Positions 36,537 through 45,834 of a stretch of 64,000 nucleotides of DNA are shown here, piece by piece. The notes under the pieces are model-generated. The model saw only the letters and a list, made by a program, of their open reading frames with translations, did not search any database and was not told the origin of the DNA. Position 1 is the first letter of the stretch, and every line of letters begins with the position of its first letter. The translations under genes and the position numbers were made by a program. Origin of the DNA: Hyalangium ruber (lineage in GTDB: Bacteria > Myxococcota > Myxococcia > Myxococcales > Myxococcaceae); contig NZ_JAXIVS010000001.1 of assembly GCF_034259325.1 (NCBI RefSeq), positions 1,178,001-1,242,000 of the forward strand. Reading direction: 5' to 3'.

Positions 36537-36644
36537 GCGGCAACGGTACCAGCGTCAGCGGCAGAGTGGGCTTGGCGAAGTTCCGTGGGAGTACCGGCGC
36601 AGGCGGCCGGAGGGGACGGTTCGGAGCCCTCTCTTTCATCCAGT

Positions 36645-36725
36645 CAGTCGGCTCCTGTCCCCGGCCCTCCTCGGCCCCTCCTCTCCAGTCCTCGCACTCA
36701 ACTTGCCCTCTATTCCGCCGATGCA
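36645..36725 (+). repeat. IS91-like element 3' end, copy A
   Basis: About 81 bp nearly identical to 41143-41223, differing at a few bases. The shared block runs from CAGTCGGCTCCTG to CTCTATTCCGCC. The matching 3' end at 41143 follows a transposase remnant, so this is taken as a stranded element terminus. It sits 49 bp beyond the DUF1552 gene stop. Confidence 0.7.
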
Positions 36726-36773
36726 TGCCCTGTCTCGTTCACATTGACAGGTTCCGCGGCCCGCTCTCGCGGC

Positions 36774-38171
36774 TCAGCCATACAGCTCGCCCAGCGGTCC
36801 CGGCGCGATGCGCGTGCTGCCCTCCTGCCCGAAGGTGTTGAAGTCCGCGTCTCCGAACGCGTGGCCGAGCGTGTTGAAGAGGTTGGAGACCTGCCGGTTC
36901 CGGGCCGCGTCGTACTTCGGGTACACGACCGTGCGCCCGTCGGTCTTCAGACCCAGCGCGTTGCCGCCCACCACGAGCTTCGGCCACTCACGCGAGGTGG
37001 AGTGGTGCTGCTCGCCGTTGTCGGACATGAAGACGATCGCCGTGTGATCCAGCATCGAGCCGCTCGCGCCGACCTCGGGCGTGGCGGCCAGCGTCCTCGC
37101 CAGGTTCGCCACCAACTGCACGTGGCGGCGGGTGACCTCGGCGACGCGATCCCAGTTCTGCCCCGCATCCAGGCCGTGCTGCAAGCTGTGTCGCGGGATG
37201 TCGCTCACGTCCGGGCCGTAGGCCACGTCGAAGCCCGAGGTGCCCGTCGCCAGCACGACCGTGTTCGTCAGCCCGCCCAGGAGGGCCGCCGTGGCGATCT
37301 GGAACTGCGCCTCGAACCACTTCAGCGAGTCGGGCGGTGAGCCCGCGCCGGTGAGGAGCGGGTTGTCCTTCGGCGCCAGCGGCAGGTAGGGCCGCACGCG
37401 GTCCGCCATGCCCGCGAGCTGATCCTCCCGCGTGCGCAGCGACTCGAGCGAGGAGAGGTAGCGCTCCAGTTTCAGCCGCTCGTTGGAGTTGCCCCTGAAC
37501 TCCGCCAGCGCCTTGCGCGAGTCGGCCAGCGCGAAGTCGAAGAGCATCTTGCGATCGCGCCCATTCGTCGAGCCGCCGAGCAGCGAGCCGAAGGTGCTGT
37601 CGAACGCGAGCGACGGGTTGACGATGATGCCCGCGGGCTTGCGGGGTCCGAGCGCGCAGGTTTCGTACACGATCGACACGCGCGCGGAGCTGGTGCCCAG
37701 GCGCAGCACGTCGAACGGTGCCCCCCGGCGCAGGCGAGGTGCGATCACCGCGTCGAAGGTCCCGCCCGCGCCGTTCACCGCGCAGCTCAGCCCGCCCGTC
37801 CCGCTGGAGTGCCCGCCGCCCGCGATGAGGTTCGAGAGCCCCAGCAGCACGGCGGAGCGGTTCACCAGGTCGATGTTGCCGGAAGACGCCGCCAGCGGCC
37901 CGAGACTGATCGCGCTGGCGAGATTGTCCCCCTCACGCACCAGCGGCGTGTCCTTGTACGCGTCCCAGAAGAGGCGGTCGGAGGTGTTGGCGCGTCCCCC
38001 CAGCGCCGCGCGGGTGCCCGTGCTCAGGAGCGCGCGGGGGTAGACGCCATTGCACTCGAGGACCAGCACCAGGCGCGCCGGCAACGCTGACGACTGGGCG
38101 TAGACGTCGTGGAAGTAGGGCGCGAAGAGGCCGGCGGCCATGCCCTTCAGGACGGTTCGTCGCGAGAACAT
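36774..38171 (-). CDS. DUF1552 protein, Tat-exported
   Basis: A 465-residue protein with a twin-arginine signal (SRRTVLKGMAAGLFAPYFHDVYAQ) and the alkaline-phosphatase-like DUF1552 body (GGGHSSGTGGLSC, DHTAIVFMSDNGEQHHSTSREWP). The ATG at 38171 has GGAG 10 bp upstream; a GTG at 38180 overlapping the preceding stop is an alternative. DUF1552 proteins pair with DUF1592 proteins in myxobacteria and planctomycetes. Function unknown; exported partner of the next gene is inferred. Confidence 0.88.
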   Translation of the reverse strand: MFSRRTVLKGMAAGLFAPYFHDVYAQSSALPARLVLVLECNGVYPRALLSTGTRAALGGRANTSDRLFWDAYKDTPLVREGDNLASAISLGPLAASSGNIDLVNRSAVLLGLSNLIAGGGHSSGTGGLSCAVNGAGGTFDAVIAPRLRRGAPFDVLRLGTSSARVSIVYETCALGPRKPAGIIVNPSLAFDSTFGSLLGGSTNGRDRKMLFDFALADSRKALAEFRGNSNERLKLERYLSSLESLRTREDQLAGMADRVRPYLPLAPKDNPLLTGAGSPPDSLKWFEAQFQIATAALLGGLTNTVVLATGTSGFDVAYGPDVSDIPRHSLQHGLDAGQNWDRVAEVTRRHVQLVANLARTLAATPEVGASGSMLDHTAIVFMSDNGEQHHSTSREWPKLVVGGNALGLKTDGRTVVYPKYDAARNRQVSNLFNTLGHAFGDADFNTFGQEGSTRIAPGPLGELYG

Positions 38172-38176
38172 GGCAG

Positions 38177-40522
38177 TCACTCTCCAGCCTGCGGCACACG
38201 CCGCGTCTTCCAGGTGTCGCTTGTCATCAGCGTGGTCAGCATCTTGGAGAACGAGCCGTTGTTCTGATCATAGGCCTGCTCCATCTGCGTCAGCGTGCAG
38301 GCGTCGCTCAGGTTCTCCGGGCGTCCCATGAAGTAGCGGAAGGCCTGTCGCACGAAGCAGCGCTTCACGTGCCGCGAGGTCGCCAGGCGCTGGCTCAACT
38401 CCACCGCGTCGCGCACCGGACCGTCCAGCGCGGGGTCCGGCATCGACGTGAGCGTCGAGCTTCCGTCCGGCGCGGTCCAGCCTCCGCTGGGCGAGTGATC
38501 CCGCGCGCGCAGGAAGCCCGCGTGGTTGTAGATCTCGAAGGGCAGGCCGAGCGGTTCCATCAGCCGGTGACAGCCCTGACACTGCGATCCGGCGGTCGCC
38601 TCCTGCAGGCGGCGGCGCGCGTTCTTGTCGGCGGCGTGAGCGCCGACCTGGGCTGCCACCTGCACGCTGCTGAGCGGCGGGACGAAGCCACACAGGAGGT
38701 TCTCGCGCACCCACTTGCCGCGGTGGACGATGGACGGATCGTCCTCGAAGTTGCCGCCGTGCGCGGCCAGCCACACCGGGTGGGTCAGCACCCCCGCGCG
38801 CTCCGTGGCAGGCAGCGTCTTCCAGCGGCCCGCGACGGTCGCCGGGAGGATCTCGCTGACGTTGTAGGGGTGCGAGAGGCCCTTATGCGAGTCGTATGCC
38901 GCGTTCTGCATGGAGGGCACGTAGAAGGTGCGCGTGGTGAGCAGGTTCGCCAGCACGTCCTGATCCTCTACCACCACCCGCGCGATCAGATCGTCGAACT
39001 GCTGGATGAAGGTCGGCTCCAGCGGATGGAAGTTGGTGAGCAGGTTGTCATACGAGACCGAGCTGATGTAGCCGAGCCCCTCGAGTTCGAAACGCGAGGT
39101 CGCCGCCGGGGACTCCTTGAACACCGCGGACACGTGCCCGTAGCCGAGCCACTCGCGGAAGAAGCCCGCGACGCCGTCACCCAGCCAGTACTGCCCGCGC
39201 TTGGAGCGCTGCTCCTCGTTGTAGTCCTGCACCAGATCGAAGCGCGGTGTCCCGTTCTGGTTGGCGTCGACGCCGCCCAGGTGCTTCTTGATCAGGGCGG
39301 TGGTCGTCGCATCCTGCGTGAGCGAGCCATCCTTCGCGGCAATGGCCACGTCCGCCAGATGCCCCTCGAGGGGCGCGGAGTAGTACGGCCACACGAAGCT
39401 CGGCGTGGCCGAGGGCGCGCGCCCTGCCAGCGCGTAGGCCAGCTGCGAGCCCAACTCGAGGCTGGTCAATCCCACGCGACCGTCGGCCGGATCGCCGCCC
39501 ATCTCGCGGCGGAACATGGCGCCGGTCATCATCCACGCAGCGTTGGAGATCCGCGTGATGGAGTCCGCGCGGTTTCGTGGGGAGTAGCTCGGTTCCTGCG
39601 CGATGACCGCGGTCGCGAAGGCGGTGAGGTGGGTGAGCTCATCCTCGGTGGGCGGGCGGAAGAAGACGCCGAACTCGAGCATCTGGCCGAGGTGGAAGCG
39701 CTTGCAGGTGTCGCTCGGGTTCGCGTCGTTGAACATGCAGCTGAAGCGGCTGTTGGTGAAGACACGCTCCATCCGGTTGCCGTCCGGGTAGTTCATCGTC
39801 CACGGCGCGGCAGCCTCGCTGACCACCGGCAGGAAGAGCTCCACCGTGGCCTCGTCCAGCGTCTCGTCCGTGGCCCAGGAGCTGTACTGCTCGATGGCGC
39901 TGGGATCGAGCGGGTTGTCGTAGAAGCTGAACCCGGTCCAGCTGCGCTCGACCGAGCCACCGACGTTGCGGGTGAACTCGCGCCGGTTCATGCGGCGGAT
40001 GCGCGTCGGCGCATCCGAGCGCACGCCTTCGGTGCAGGTGAAGAGCGCGGACTGATCGAGCAGGTTGGGCTCGGGCACTGCGGTCACGGGCGGCCCGCCC
40101 GTGCCACTGCAGAGGGGCATCCCCTCCTGGATCCAGGTCTCGAGCGCGGTGCGCTCGGCCGCGCTCGCGCGCTCATGCGGGGCTGGCGGCATCGGAGACG
40201 CGTCATCGCGCATGCGGATGAGCGCGCGCTGGGCGTTGCTGAGCTTCCCATCCATCGCCGAGCTCACCCGCATGTCGTGCAGGGTGCGCAGCGGCATCGT
40301 CGCCCCCTGGGTCGGCAGCGCGCCGTGACAGCTGGCGCAGCGATTGGCGAGCACCGACTGCACCACGCACGCGGCGCCCACGTTCCCCCCGGGCCCACCG
40401 GGCTCCCCGGGCCCACCAGGATCCTCTGGGTTGTTGGGGCCTCCGTCGTTGGGGTCTGGCTCGATGGAGCCCTTGCACGCAACGAGGCTCAACAGTCCGG
40501 CGAGCAGGAGGACGCGGTTCAT
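38177..40522 (-). CDS. DUF1592/DUF1588 cytochrome-c-like lipoprotein
   Basis: A 781-residue protein. Lipobox LLSLVACKG then a Gly/Pro/Asn linker. CASCHG near residue 62 is a c-type heme site (planctomycete-type cytochrome). The body has the DUF1587/1592/1588/1585 order: RRMNRREFTRNVG, EFGVFFRPPTEDE, VLTHPVWLAAHGG and RENLLCGFVPP, then a second CxxCH (CQGCHRLMEPLGLPFEIYNHAGFLR), and RCFVRQAFRYFMGR. Probably an exported redox protein acting with the DUF1552 protein, whose start it nearly overlaps. The start at 40522 is chosen for the lipobox signal. Confidence 0.9.
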   Translation of the reverse strand: MNRVLLLAGLLSLVACKGSIEPDPNDGGPNNPEDPGGPGEPGGPGGNVGAACVVQSVLANRCASCHGALPTQGATMPLRTLHDMRVSSAMDGKLSNAQRALIRMRDDASPMPPAPHERASAAERTALETWIQEGMPLCSGTGGPPVTAVPEPNLLDQSALFTCTEGVRSDAPTRIRRMNRREFTRNVGGSVERSWTGFSFYDNPLDPSAIEQYSSWATDETLDEATVELFLPVVSEAAAPWTMNYPDGNRMERVFTNSRFSCMFNDANPSDTCKRFHLGQMLEFGVFFRPPTEDELTHLTAFATAVIAQEPSYSPRNRADSITRISNAAWMMTGAMFRREMGGDPADGRVGLTSLELGSQLAYALAGRAPSATPSFVWPYYSAPLEGHLADVAIAAKDGSLTQDATTTALIKKHLGGVDANQNGTPRFDLVQDYNEEQRSKRGQYWLGDGVAGFFREWLGYGHVSAVFKESPAATSRFELEGLGYISSVSYDNLLTNFHPLEPTFIQQFDDLIARVVVEDQDVLANLLTTRTFYVPSMQNAAYDSHKGLSHPYNVSEILPATVAGRWKTLPATERAGVLTHPVWLAAHGGNFEDDPSIVHRGKWVRENLLCGFVPPLSSVQVAAQVGAHAADKNARRRLQEATAGSQCQGCHRLMEPLGLPFEIYNHAGFLRARDHSPSGGWTAPDGSSTLTSMPDPALDGPVRDAVELSQRLATSRHVKRCFVRQAFRYFMGRPENLSDACTLTQMEQAYDQNNGSFSKMLTTLMTSDTWKTRRVPQAGE

Positions 40523-40619
40523 CCGGCCAGTCTGGCACGGACCGCGGGTGAAATCGCAAGCGGGTTCTGCCAAACGGGCTCAGCCGGGACTGGCTCCCAT
40601 CCTGATCAGGCGGCTGCCT

Positions 40620-41020
40620 GAATGCGGCGTTGCAGAGGGCGAGCGTGAGACCCACGCAAGGGGAGGTGGAGCGGTTGCTGAGGGTGGTGAGCCATCGGGT
40701 GCTGCGAAGCTCCGGCCATTTCTGCTCCCCATTGCGGAGGCCGAGCCGAAAGAACAAGAGGCGAGCGCACCGCCCGAGGCAGCGGCGAAGGCGGAAACGA
40801 AGAAGGAGCCAACGCCCCGACTGGATTGGGCAGGGCTGCTGCGCAAGAGCTTCGCGCTCCACATGTTCGTGTGCGGCAGATCTGGAGGCTGGCGCCAGGT
40901 GCTGGCGTATCTGATGGCTCCCTGTGGGGTACGCTCCATTCTGGAGCACCGGGGATTGCCCTCGCGGCCTGCGAAGCGGGCCCCGGCGCAGGGGCCAACC
41001 CAGCGGGCGGGGTGTTGCGG
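40620..41020 (+). mobile_element. IS91-like transposase remnant, copy 2
   Basis: The longest coding remnant of the four. One frame reads TPRLDWAGLLRKSFALHMFVCGRSGG (the second Cys of the finger is Ser), VLAYLMAPCGVRSILEHRGLPS and PAQGPTQRAG. Missing upstream parts include the catalytic Tyr/His region. It is followed by an element end at 41143-41224. Confidence 0.75.
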
Positions 41021-41142
41021 TACTCAACTCAGCCAACAGGCCCAAGCCCCCCAACCCACCGCGCCCCCCTTGCAACGGCGGCCTGGGCTGGCGTGTACCT
41101 CGAGGGGCTGCGCGGCCTCCCCTCACCACCGGGTTCACTGCT

Positions 41143-41224
41143 CAGTCGGCTCCTGTCCCCGGCCCTCCTCGGCCCCTCCTCTCCTGTCCTCGCCCTCAAC
41201 TTGCCCTCTATTCCGCCTATGCGT
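41143..41224 (+). repeat. IS91-like element 3' end, copy B
   Basis: The end of the element that carries remnant 2. Its last 32 bp (41193-41224) are identical to 45861-45892, and the longer block matches 36645-36725. The border at 41224 falls in the middle of a glycosyltransferase gene. A related end lies at 58069-58099. Confidence 0.75.
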
Positions 41225-42094
41225 CCGAAGCCCTCCTGGTTGCTCGGGGCCAGGAAGATGGCGCTCTGGCGCATCAGGTCCGCCGTCTGCTGTGGAGTGC
41301 GGTTCTTGATGATGACCAGTTCCCACCCCGCAAGGCTGCCGCGCGCCCGGAGCAGTTGCACCACCTGCACCGTGTCGCGGGCGTAGTTCCGGGTCATCAG
41401 CGCGATGCGGCGCCCGGCGGGCTGTGCTGGAGGGTGGAACACCGTGGGGTCCAGCCCCTGGTGTACCCGCGCGATGCGCAGGTGCGGGAAGCCGAAGCGC
41501 AGGTACTCGGCGTTGTCCTCGGACATGACGAGCACGGCCTCGAGGTCCGGGTTGTCCTGGTAGGGCGCACGCTCCCCCCGAGGACTCCAGCGTCGCCCGG
41601 GAGAAGGTGAGGTACGCGTTCTGGTTGAAGATGACTTGGCGGAGGCCCCGGGGGAGGCTGCGCAGGCTGGCGCCGTACACCTCGGGGAGCACCAGCACGT
41701 CCGAGGCCTTCAGCGTGACCTGGGCGGCGTAGGCGATGCGGGTGTCATGGGGAAACCAGGTGCAGCGGAACCCCTCGCGCGTGTGCAGGATGGCGGCGGA
41801 GACTCCGGCCGCATTGAGCAGATCCACGTGGCGATAGAGCGTGCGGATGCCTCCGATCGCCTCGTCGAAGTCCGGGCTCAGGTAGTAGACCGTGGGTGCT
41901 CCGGCCCGGCGAGAGGCGTCCACCTTCAGTGGTGGCACCACCGGGCCGCCATCCAGCCCCCGCGCCGCGCGCAGCCGGCGCAGCGCCTCGCGCGCCACCT
42001 TCCGGAGGAACTCCCGCCGCTTCCCCCTCACTGGCACTGCCTCTGGCTGGACCTCCCCCGGGCTCGCATGGCTGGGGTGCTTATCCGAGCCCAC
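41225..42094 (-). pseudogene. Truncated and frameshifted glycosyltransferase (GT4-like)
   Basis: Residues from 42094 read as a glycosyltransferase N-domain (VYYLSPDFDEAIGGIRTLYRHVDLLNAAGVSAAILH, VLPEVYGASLRSLPRGLRQVIFNQNAYLTF). Near 41574-41579, a run of six C (plus strand), the frame shifts; the other frame continues VMSEDNAEYLRFGFPHLRIARVHQGLDPTVFHP and IFLAPSNQEGFG. There it stops being protein-like, at the IS91-like border. Loss of the donor-binding end should inactivate it. The frameshift could be real decay or an assembly error. Confidence 0.8.
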
Positions 42095-42117
42095 GCCCCG
42101 CCTTCAAGCAGGGTCAT

Positions 42118-44565
42118 CTACGAGAGTACAGCAAGCACGTCCGTATCAGGTTCATCCGCCAAGATCGCCCCCGTGTCCGTGAGGTTGAATCCATAGGGCC
42201 ACTGCGTGCTCTTGTCGTAGATCGCGCCTTTCAGGTTGGCGCCATGGAGCAAGGCCTCCGAGAGATTTGCACCGTGGAGCAAAGCGCCCTCCAGCGAAGC
42301 GCCGTCCAGCACAGCGCCTTTAAGTGAAGCGTTCAACAGGTTTGCGGATCTGAGTTTTGCATCCCTGAGATCAGCGCCGTCCAGCTTAGCGAACGTCAGC
42401 ACGGCGTCGGTCAAATCTGCCTCGTGGAGAACGGCTCTTCTAAGGTTGGCTCTCTCCAAAGAAGCGTTACGAAGGCAAGCAGATGAAAACTGTGCGAACT
42501 CGAAATCTCCCCTGTCAAGGAGAGCATTCTTGAGGGAGGCGCCCACGAAAAGGCTCCCTGTGCACATCGCTCCGAACAGGCGGGCTCGATCGAGCTGAGC
42601 CTTGGTAAAATCGCACGGTTCAGCACTGCCGACACGACGGCGCATGAGATTGGCGCCCGTGAATAGAACTCCCCGCAAGTCCGCCTCCCGGAAGTTGGCT
42701 CCTCGCAAGCTCAGTTCCGACAGTACGGAGCCCTCCCACCGGGCCTTGGGCGCAATGAGGATGGGACCGACTCGCATCAGCCAGAACCACGCGAGCATCG
42801 CGCGAACCGTGAGGCTGTCCTTGACCTGCATGCCAGGACTTCCGTGGAGGCAACTCCCAATGGCCAGCGCGCCCTCCCGCAGCCAAGGCATCCGGTCCTC
42901 TCGCAGCGCCTCGGGACGGCGCGCAGGGTATCGGTGTTCCTCTGACTCGAAGCGGTCTTGAGCCCACGCCAGCAGTTCCCGCTGATATTCCTTGGCCAGC
43001 CCAAAGGGTGCATTCGGGTGCTGAGTCAGAGGCTCGCCGTTCAACATCTCCATCAGGAACTCGAAGGTCCGGTCCTCACGACTGAGCAGTCGTCCGTCGA
43101 GGAGCGGCTCCTCGATCTTCTTCCACTCCTTCTCTCTCGCCTGAGCGAGCGCCTTCAAGCGGTCCGCCCAGTAGCGGGCTGCCAGGTACTCCCGAAAGGT
43201 CTTGTGGCCAAACAGGAGTCGGCTGGCCCTCCCTGCTCTCAAGTGGGCCTGCATGCTCAGCAGCAGCCCCCCCTGGATCGCCTTGAGGGTATCCGGAGCC
43301 GACCGGAGTCCCAGCTCATCTTCGATGAGGTTTTCGATCTCGCGCTCGGTCAGCTCCTCGAGAGCTTCCTGATCGAAGTACTTGCTGCGCTGCTGGCGCT
43401 TCGTGGCTTCCCATGCCACCCGGCCCATCAGCCAGAGCATGGCATCGGGCTCGCTGGCGGACTCATCGAGCAGTTTCTGCTTCGTCAGCTGCTTGAGCAG
43501 CTTCTCGGACGACTCGGCGATGTTTTGATGGTGCTCTCGCGCGTCGTCGTGCTTCCCCTTGGCGATCTGCCAGAAGAATTCCTCGTACAGCGCAGCCTGG
43601 CTCGTGCCCTCTCCCTGGGTATGGCGGCTCCACGTCTGGGCGATCATGAACAGGAGGATAGGCGTGCCCGCAAGACTGTCCAGCCCGCGAGCCTTCACTT
43701 CCTGGAAACTCAGCCCTTGTCCTTCATGGGCCTGACGCCAGTTCCTGAGCCACTTGTCGATCTGCTCCTCACGCCAGGGCAGAATCTCGACCACGGGGAT
43801 GTTCTTCAGGTCCTGCTCAGAGGGAAGTGCGCCGGGACGCGAGAGGAGAATGAAGCGATGGTTGGGGGTGGCTTGATCACGAATGTGCTCGAAGAAAACC
43901 TTCAAGCGCCGCTCATCGAGGATGACCTCATCCAGTCCATCGATCAGGAAGACCGTCCGCTGGTCCTTCTCGGGAAGAGCCAATGACGTGTCACTCGTCT
44001 TCAGTCCCACGTCCAGATCGCCTGCCTGCCGCTTCCATGCCCTGCGCACAGCCTTCTCAAGATCGAAGTCGTCACTGGGCAGGTCCTCGGCGCAGCGGAT
44101 GAAGACGGGCAGGATGTGCTCGGAGGAAGTCTCCCTCCCCGTCAGGAACTGCTGAGCCCAGCGCTGCGCCAGACTTCGAGCGGTAAGGGACTTGCCCATT
44201 CCAAAGTCCGCCTTGACGACGACGACATGTTTCTTCGGCTCCTTCAGCAGGGATTCGATGAGCTTGATCACCGGCTCCCCGTCCTCAGAGCTGGCACTGG
44301 TGGTCCAGGCGTTCGGCTCGACGTACAGCTGCGTCAGGGACAGGAAGGGGATTCCCGAGTCGGCCCGCCAGTTGCGCCGCTCCACATTGCCGAAGATGTG
44401 GCGCTCTCCCCAGGTGGCCATGTCCTTGAGGAGCAGTTCTCTCAACAGGCGCCCCAGGTAGTCGCTGGACAGGCGCTGCAGGTACTCCTGGAGCGGCTGC
44501 CCTTCCGAGGTGCTCAGGGCTGAGCCTGCCCCGATTTTGTGGACACCCCTGATGAGTCGAAACAC
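42118..44565 (-). CDS. NACHT-domain NTPase with C-terminal pentapeptide repeats (5' end split by an IS)
   Basis: An 815-residue STAND-type protein as written. Walker A-like VKADFGMGKSLTARSLA near residue 118, Walker B VFLIDGLDE near 205-213, FILLSRPGAL as sensor I, and a helical middle; an extended pentapeptide-repeat tail (about 640-790: repeated A(D/N)L, for example EADL, GANL, DADL-like blocks). Such NTPases act as signal-sensing switches, and bacterial NACHT proteins include antiphage proteins. The visible start (GTG 44565) lies inside an IS3-family element. The original start was probably ATG at 45808, reached by removing the element and one target copy. Confidence 0.8.
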   Translation of the reverse strand: MFRLIRGVHKIGAGSALSTSEGQPLQEYLQRLSSDYLGRLLRELLLKDMATWGERHIFGNVERRNWRADSGIPFLSLTQLYVEPNAWTTSASSEDGEPVIKLIESLLKEPKKHVVVVKADFGMGKSLTARSLAQRWAQQFLTGRETSSEHILPVFIRCAEDLPSDDFDLEKAVRRAWKRQAGDLDVGLKTSDTSLALPEKDQRTVFLIDGLDEVILDERRLKVFFEHIRDQATPNHRFILLSRPGALPSEQDLKNIPVVEILPWREEQIDKWLRNWRQAHEGQGLSFQEVKARGLDSLAGTPILLFMIAQTWSRHTQGEGTSQAALYEEFFWQIAKGKHDDAREHHQNIAESSEKLLKQLTKQKLLDESASEPDAMLWLMGRVAWEATKRQQRSKYFDQEALEELTEREIENLIEDELGLRSAPDTLKAIQGGLLLSMQAHLRAGRASRLLFGHKTFREYLAARYWADRLKALAQAREKEWKKIEEPLLDGRLLSREDRTFEFLMEMLNGEPLTQHPNAPFGLAKEYQRELLAWAQDRFESEEHRYPARRPEALREDRMPWLREGALAIGSCLHGSPGMQVKDSLTVRAMLAWFWLMRVGPILIAPKARWEGSVLSELSLRGANFREADLRGVLFTGANLMRRRVGSAEPCDFTKAQLDRARLFGAMCTGSLFVGASLKNALLDRGDFEFAQFSSACLRNASLERANLRRAVLHEADLTDAVLTFAKLDGADLRDAKLRSANLLNASLKGAVLDGASLEGALLHGANLSEALLHGANLKGAIYDKSTQWPYGFNLTDTGAILADEPDTDVLAVLS

Positions 44566-44580
44566 GAGAGGATGTGTCCC

Positions 44581-44877
44581 ATGGGACGAAGGAAGAGGCG
44601 GAGTTTCACGCCCGAGTTCAGGGCGGAGGCAGTCCGGCTGGTGAGAGAGGGGACGAAGTCGCTGCCCCAGGTAGCCAAGGACCTGGATCTGACCGAGTCA
44701 GCCCTGAGGCTCTGGGTGAAGCAGGCAGAGGAGGCGGAGGGCAAGGGCACTGCTGGAGCGCTGAGCCAGGCCGAGCGGGAGGAGTTGCTGAAGCTGAGGC
44801 GAGAGAACCGGCAACTGCTGATGGAGCGTGACTTCCTAAAAAAAGCAGCGGCCTTCTTCGCGAAGGACTCGAAGTGA
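44581..44877 (+). CDS. IS3-family transposase OrfA
   Basis: A 98-residue DNA-binding protein with the transposase HTH (RSFTPEFRAEAVRLVREGTKSLPQVAKDLDLTESALRLWVKQAEE) and a leucine-rich coiled coil (LSQAEREELLKLRRENRQLLMERDFLKKAAAFFAK). ATG 44581 is the likely start; 44572 is in frame and possible. Seven A followed by G (from 44838) is a standard slippery site for -1 frameshifting into orfB. Confidence 0.92.
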   Translation: MGRRKRRSFTPEFRAEAVRLVREGTKSLPQVAKDLDLTESALRLWVKQAEEAEGKGTAGALSQAEREELLKLRRENRQLLMERDFLKKAAAFFAKDSK

Positions 44878-45749
44878 GGTTCGAGTTCATCGACGCGCAG
44901 AAGGCCCACTTCCCCATCGAGTTCATGTGCGAGCAGCTGGAGGTGTCGCGCTCGGGCTTCTACGCGTGGAAGCAGCGTCCGGAGTCTGCGCGCCAGCAGC
45001 AGGAGAAGCAGCTGGCCGAGGAGGTGGCCAAGGTGCACCAGGAGAGCCGTGGTACCTACGGCAGCCCTCGGGTGCATGCGGAGATGCGAGCACGGGGACG
45101 CAAGGTGAGCCGAAAGCGGGTGGCCCGACTGATGAAGAAGCAGAAGCTGGCGGCCCGCAAGAAGCGCCGCTCGGTGCGCACCACCGACTCCAACCATTCC
45201 AACCCGGTGGCCCCCAACGTGCTGCAGCGCGACTTTTCCCCCGACAAGCCCAACAGCACCTGGGCCACGGACATCACCTACGTGTGGACAGGCGAAGGCT
45301 GGTTGTACCTGGCCGTGGTGCTCGACTTGTTCTCACGCATGGTGGTGGGCTGGTCCATGAGCGAGCACATCGACACGAAGCTGGTGCTTGGAGCGCTGGA
45401 GATGGCCTTGGAAGGGCGACAGCCGCCCCAGGGGCTTATCCACCATTCCGACCGCGGCAGCCAGTACGCCAGCGCCGAGTACCGGCAAGCTCTGGCCTCC
45501 CGGGGTATCCAATGCAGCATGTCCCGCAAGGGCAACTGCTGGGACAACGCCGTGGTGGAGAGCTTCTTCAGCAGCCTGAAGCAGGAACTCGTCTACCCCA
45601 CCGACTTCGCCACCCGGCACCAAGCTCGTTCCGAACTCTTCGAGTACATCGAGGTCTTCTACAACCGCAAGCGCCGACACTCGAGCCTCGGCTACCTGAG
45701 CCCGAGGGACTATGAACGGGCCGCACTACCTGATAGGTTGGCAGCATAA
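44874..45749 (+). CDS. IS3-family transposase OrfB (DDE integrase)
   Basis: A 291-residue catalytic protein in the -1 frame. It has an HTH-like start (YGSPRVHAEMRARG), and the rve core with Asp in WATDITYVWTG, Asp in HHSDRGSQYAS and Glu in NAVVESFFSSLKQEL, then HSSLGYLSPRDYE. All catalytic residues are present, no stop or frameshift. It overlaps orfA by 4 bp; the OrfAB fusion arises by frameshifting. Confidence 0.95.
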   Translation: MRFEFIDAQKAHFPIEFMCEQLEVSRSGFYAWKQRPESARQQQEKQLAEEVAKVHQESRGTYGSPRVHAEMRARGRKVSRKRVARLMKKQKLAARKKRRSVRTTDSNHSNPVAPNVLQRDFSPDKPNSTWATDITYVWTGEGWLYLAVVLDLFSRMVVGWSMSEHIDTKLVLGALEMALEGRQPPQGLIHHSDRGSQYASAEYRQALASRGIQCSMSRKGNCWDNAVVESFFSSLKQELVYPTDFATRHQARSELFEYIEVFYNRKRRHSSLGYLSPRDYERAALPDRLAA

Positions 45750-45774
45750 CTCCCGTGTCCACTAAACCGGGGCA

Positions 45775-45808
45775 AGCCCATCTTCAGCTTCTCTTCGTTC
45801 TCGGACAT
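45775..45808 (-). other. Detached 5' end of the NACHT gene (candidate)
   Basis: On the minus strand ATG at 45808 with AAGGAG 7 bp before it begins MSENEEKLKMG, interrupted by the IS3 element. Joining the two sides at the AGCC duplication gives MSENEEKLKMG directly in frame with SALSTSEGQPLQ, the NACHT reading frame. A second IS-like end (45835-45854) lies 26 bp upstream, so this ATG might instead be the start of another element's orfA. Confidence 0.5.
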
Positions 45809-45834
45809 TCCCGGGCTCCTTCACCACATCTCGG

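Larger units (their letters stand above)
44527..45774 (+). mobile_element. IS3-family insertion sequence (1248 bp)
   Basis: Inverted ends TGCCCCGATTTTGTGGACAC (44527-44546) and, on the minus strand at the right, TGCCCCGGTTTAGTGGACAC (45774-45755), 18 of 20 identical. Each end is flanked by AGCC (44523-44526 and 45775-45778), a 4-bp target duplication. It carries orfA and orfB with a conserved DDE triad and an A-rich frameshift site. It appears complete and possibly active. Confidence 0.9.
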
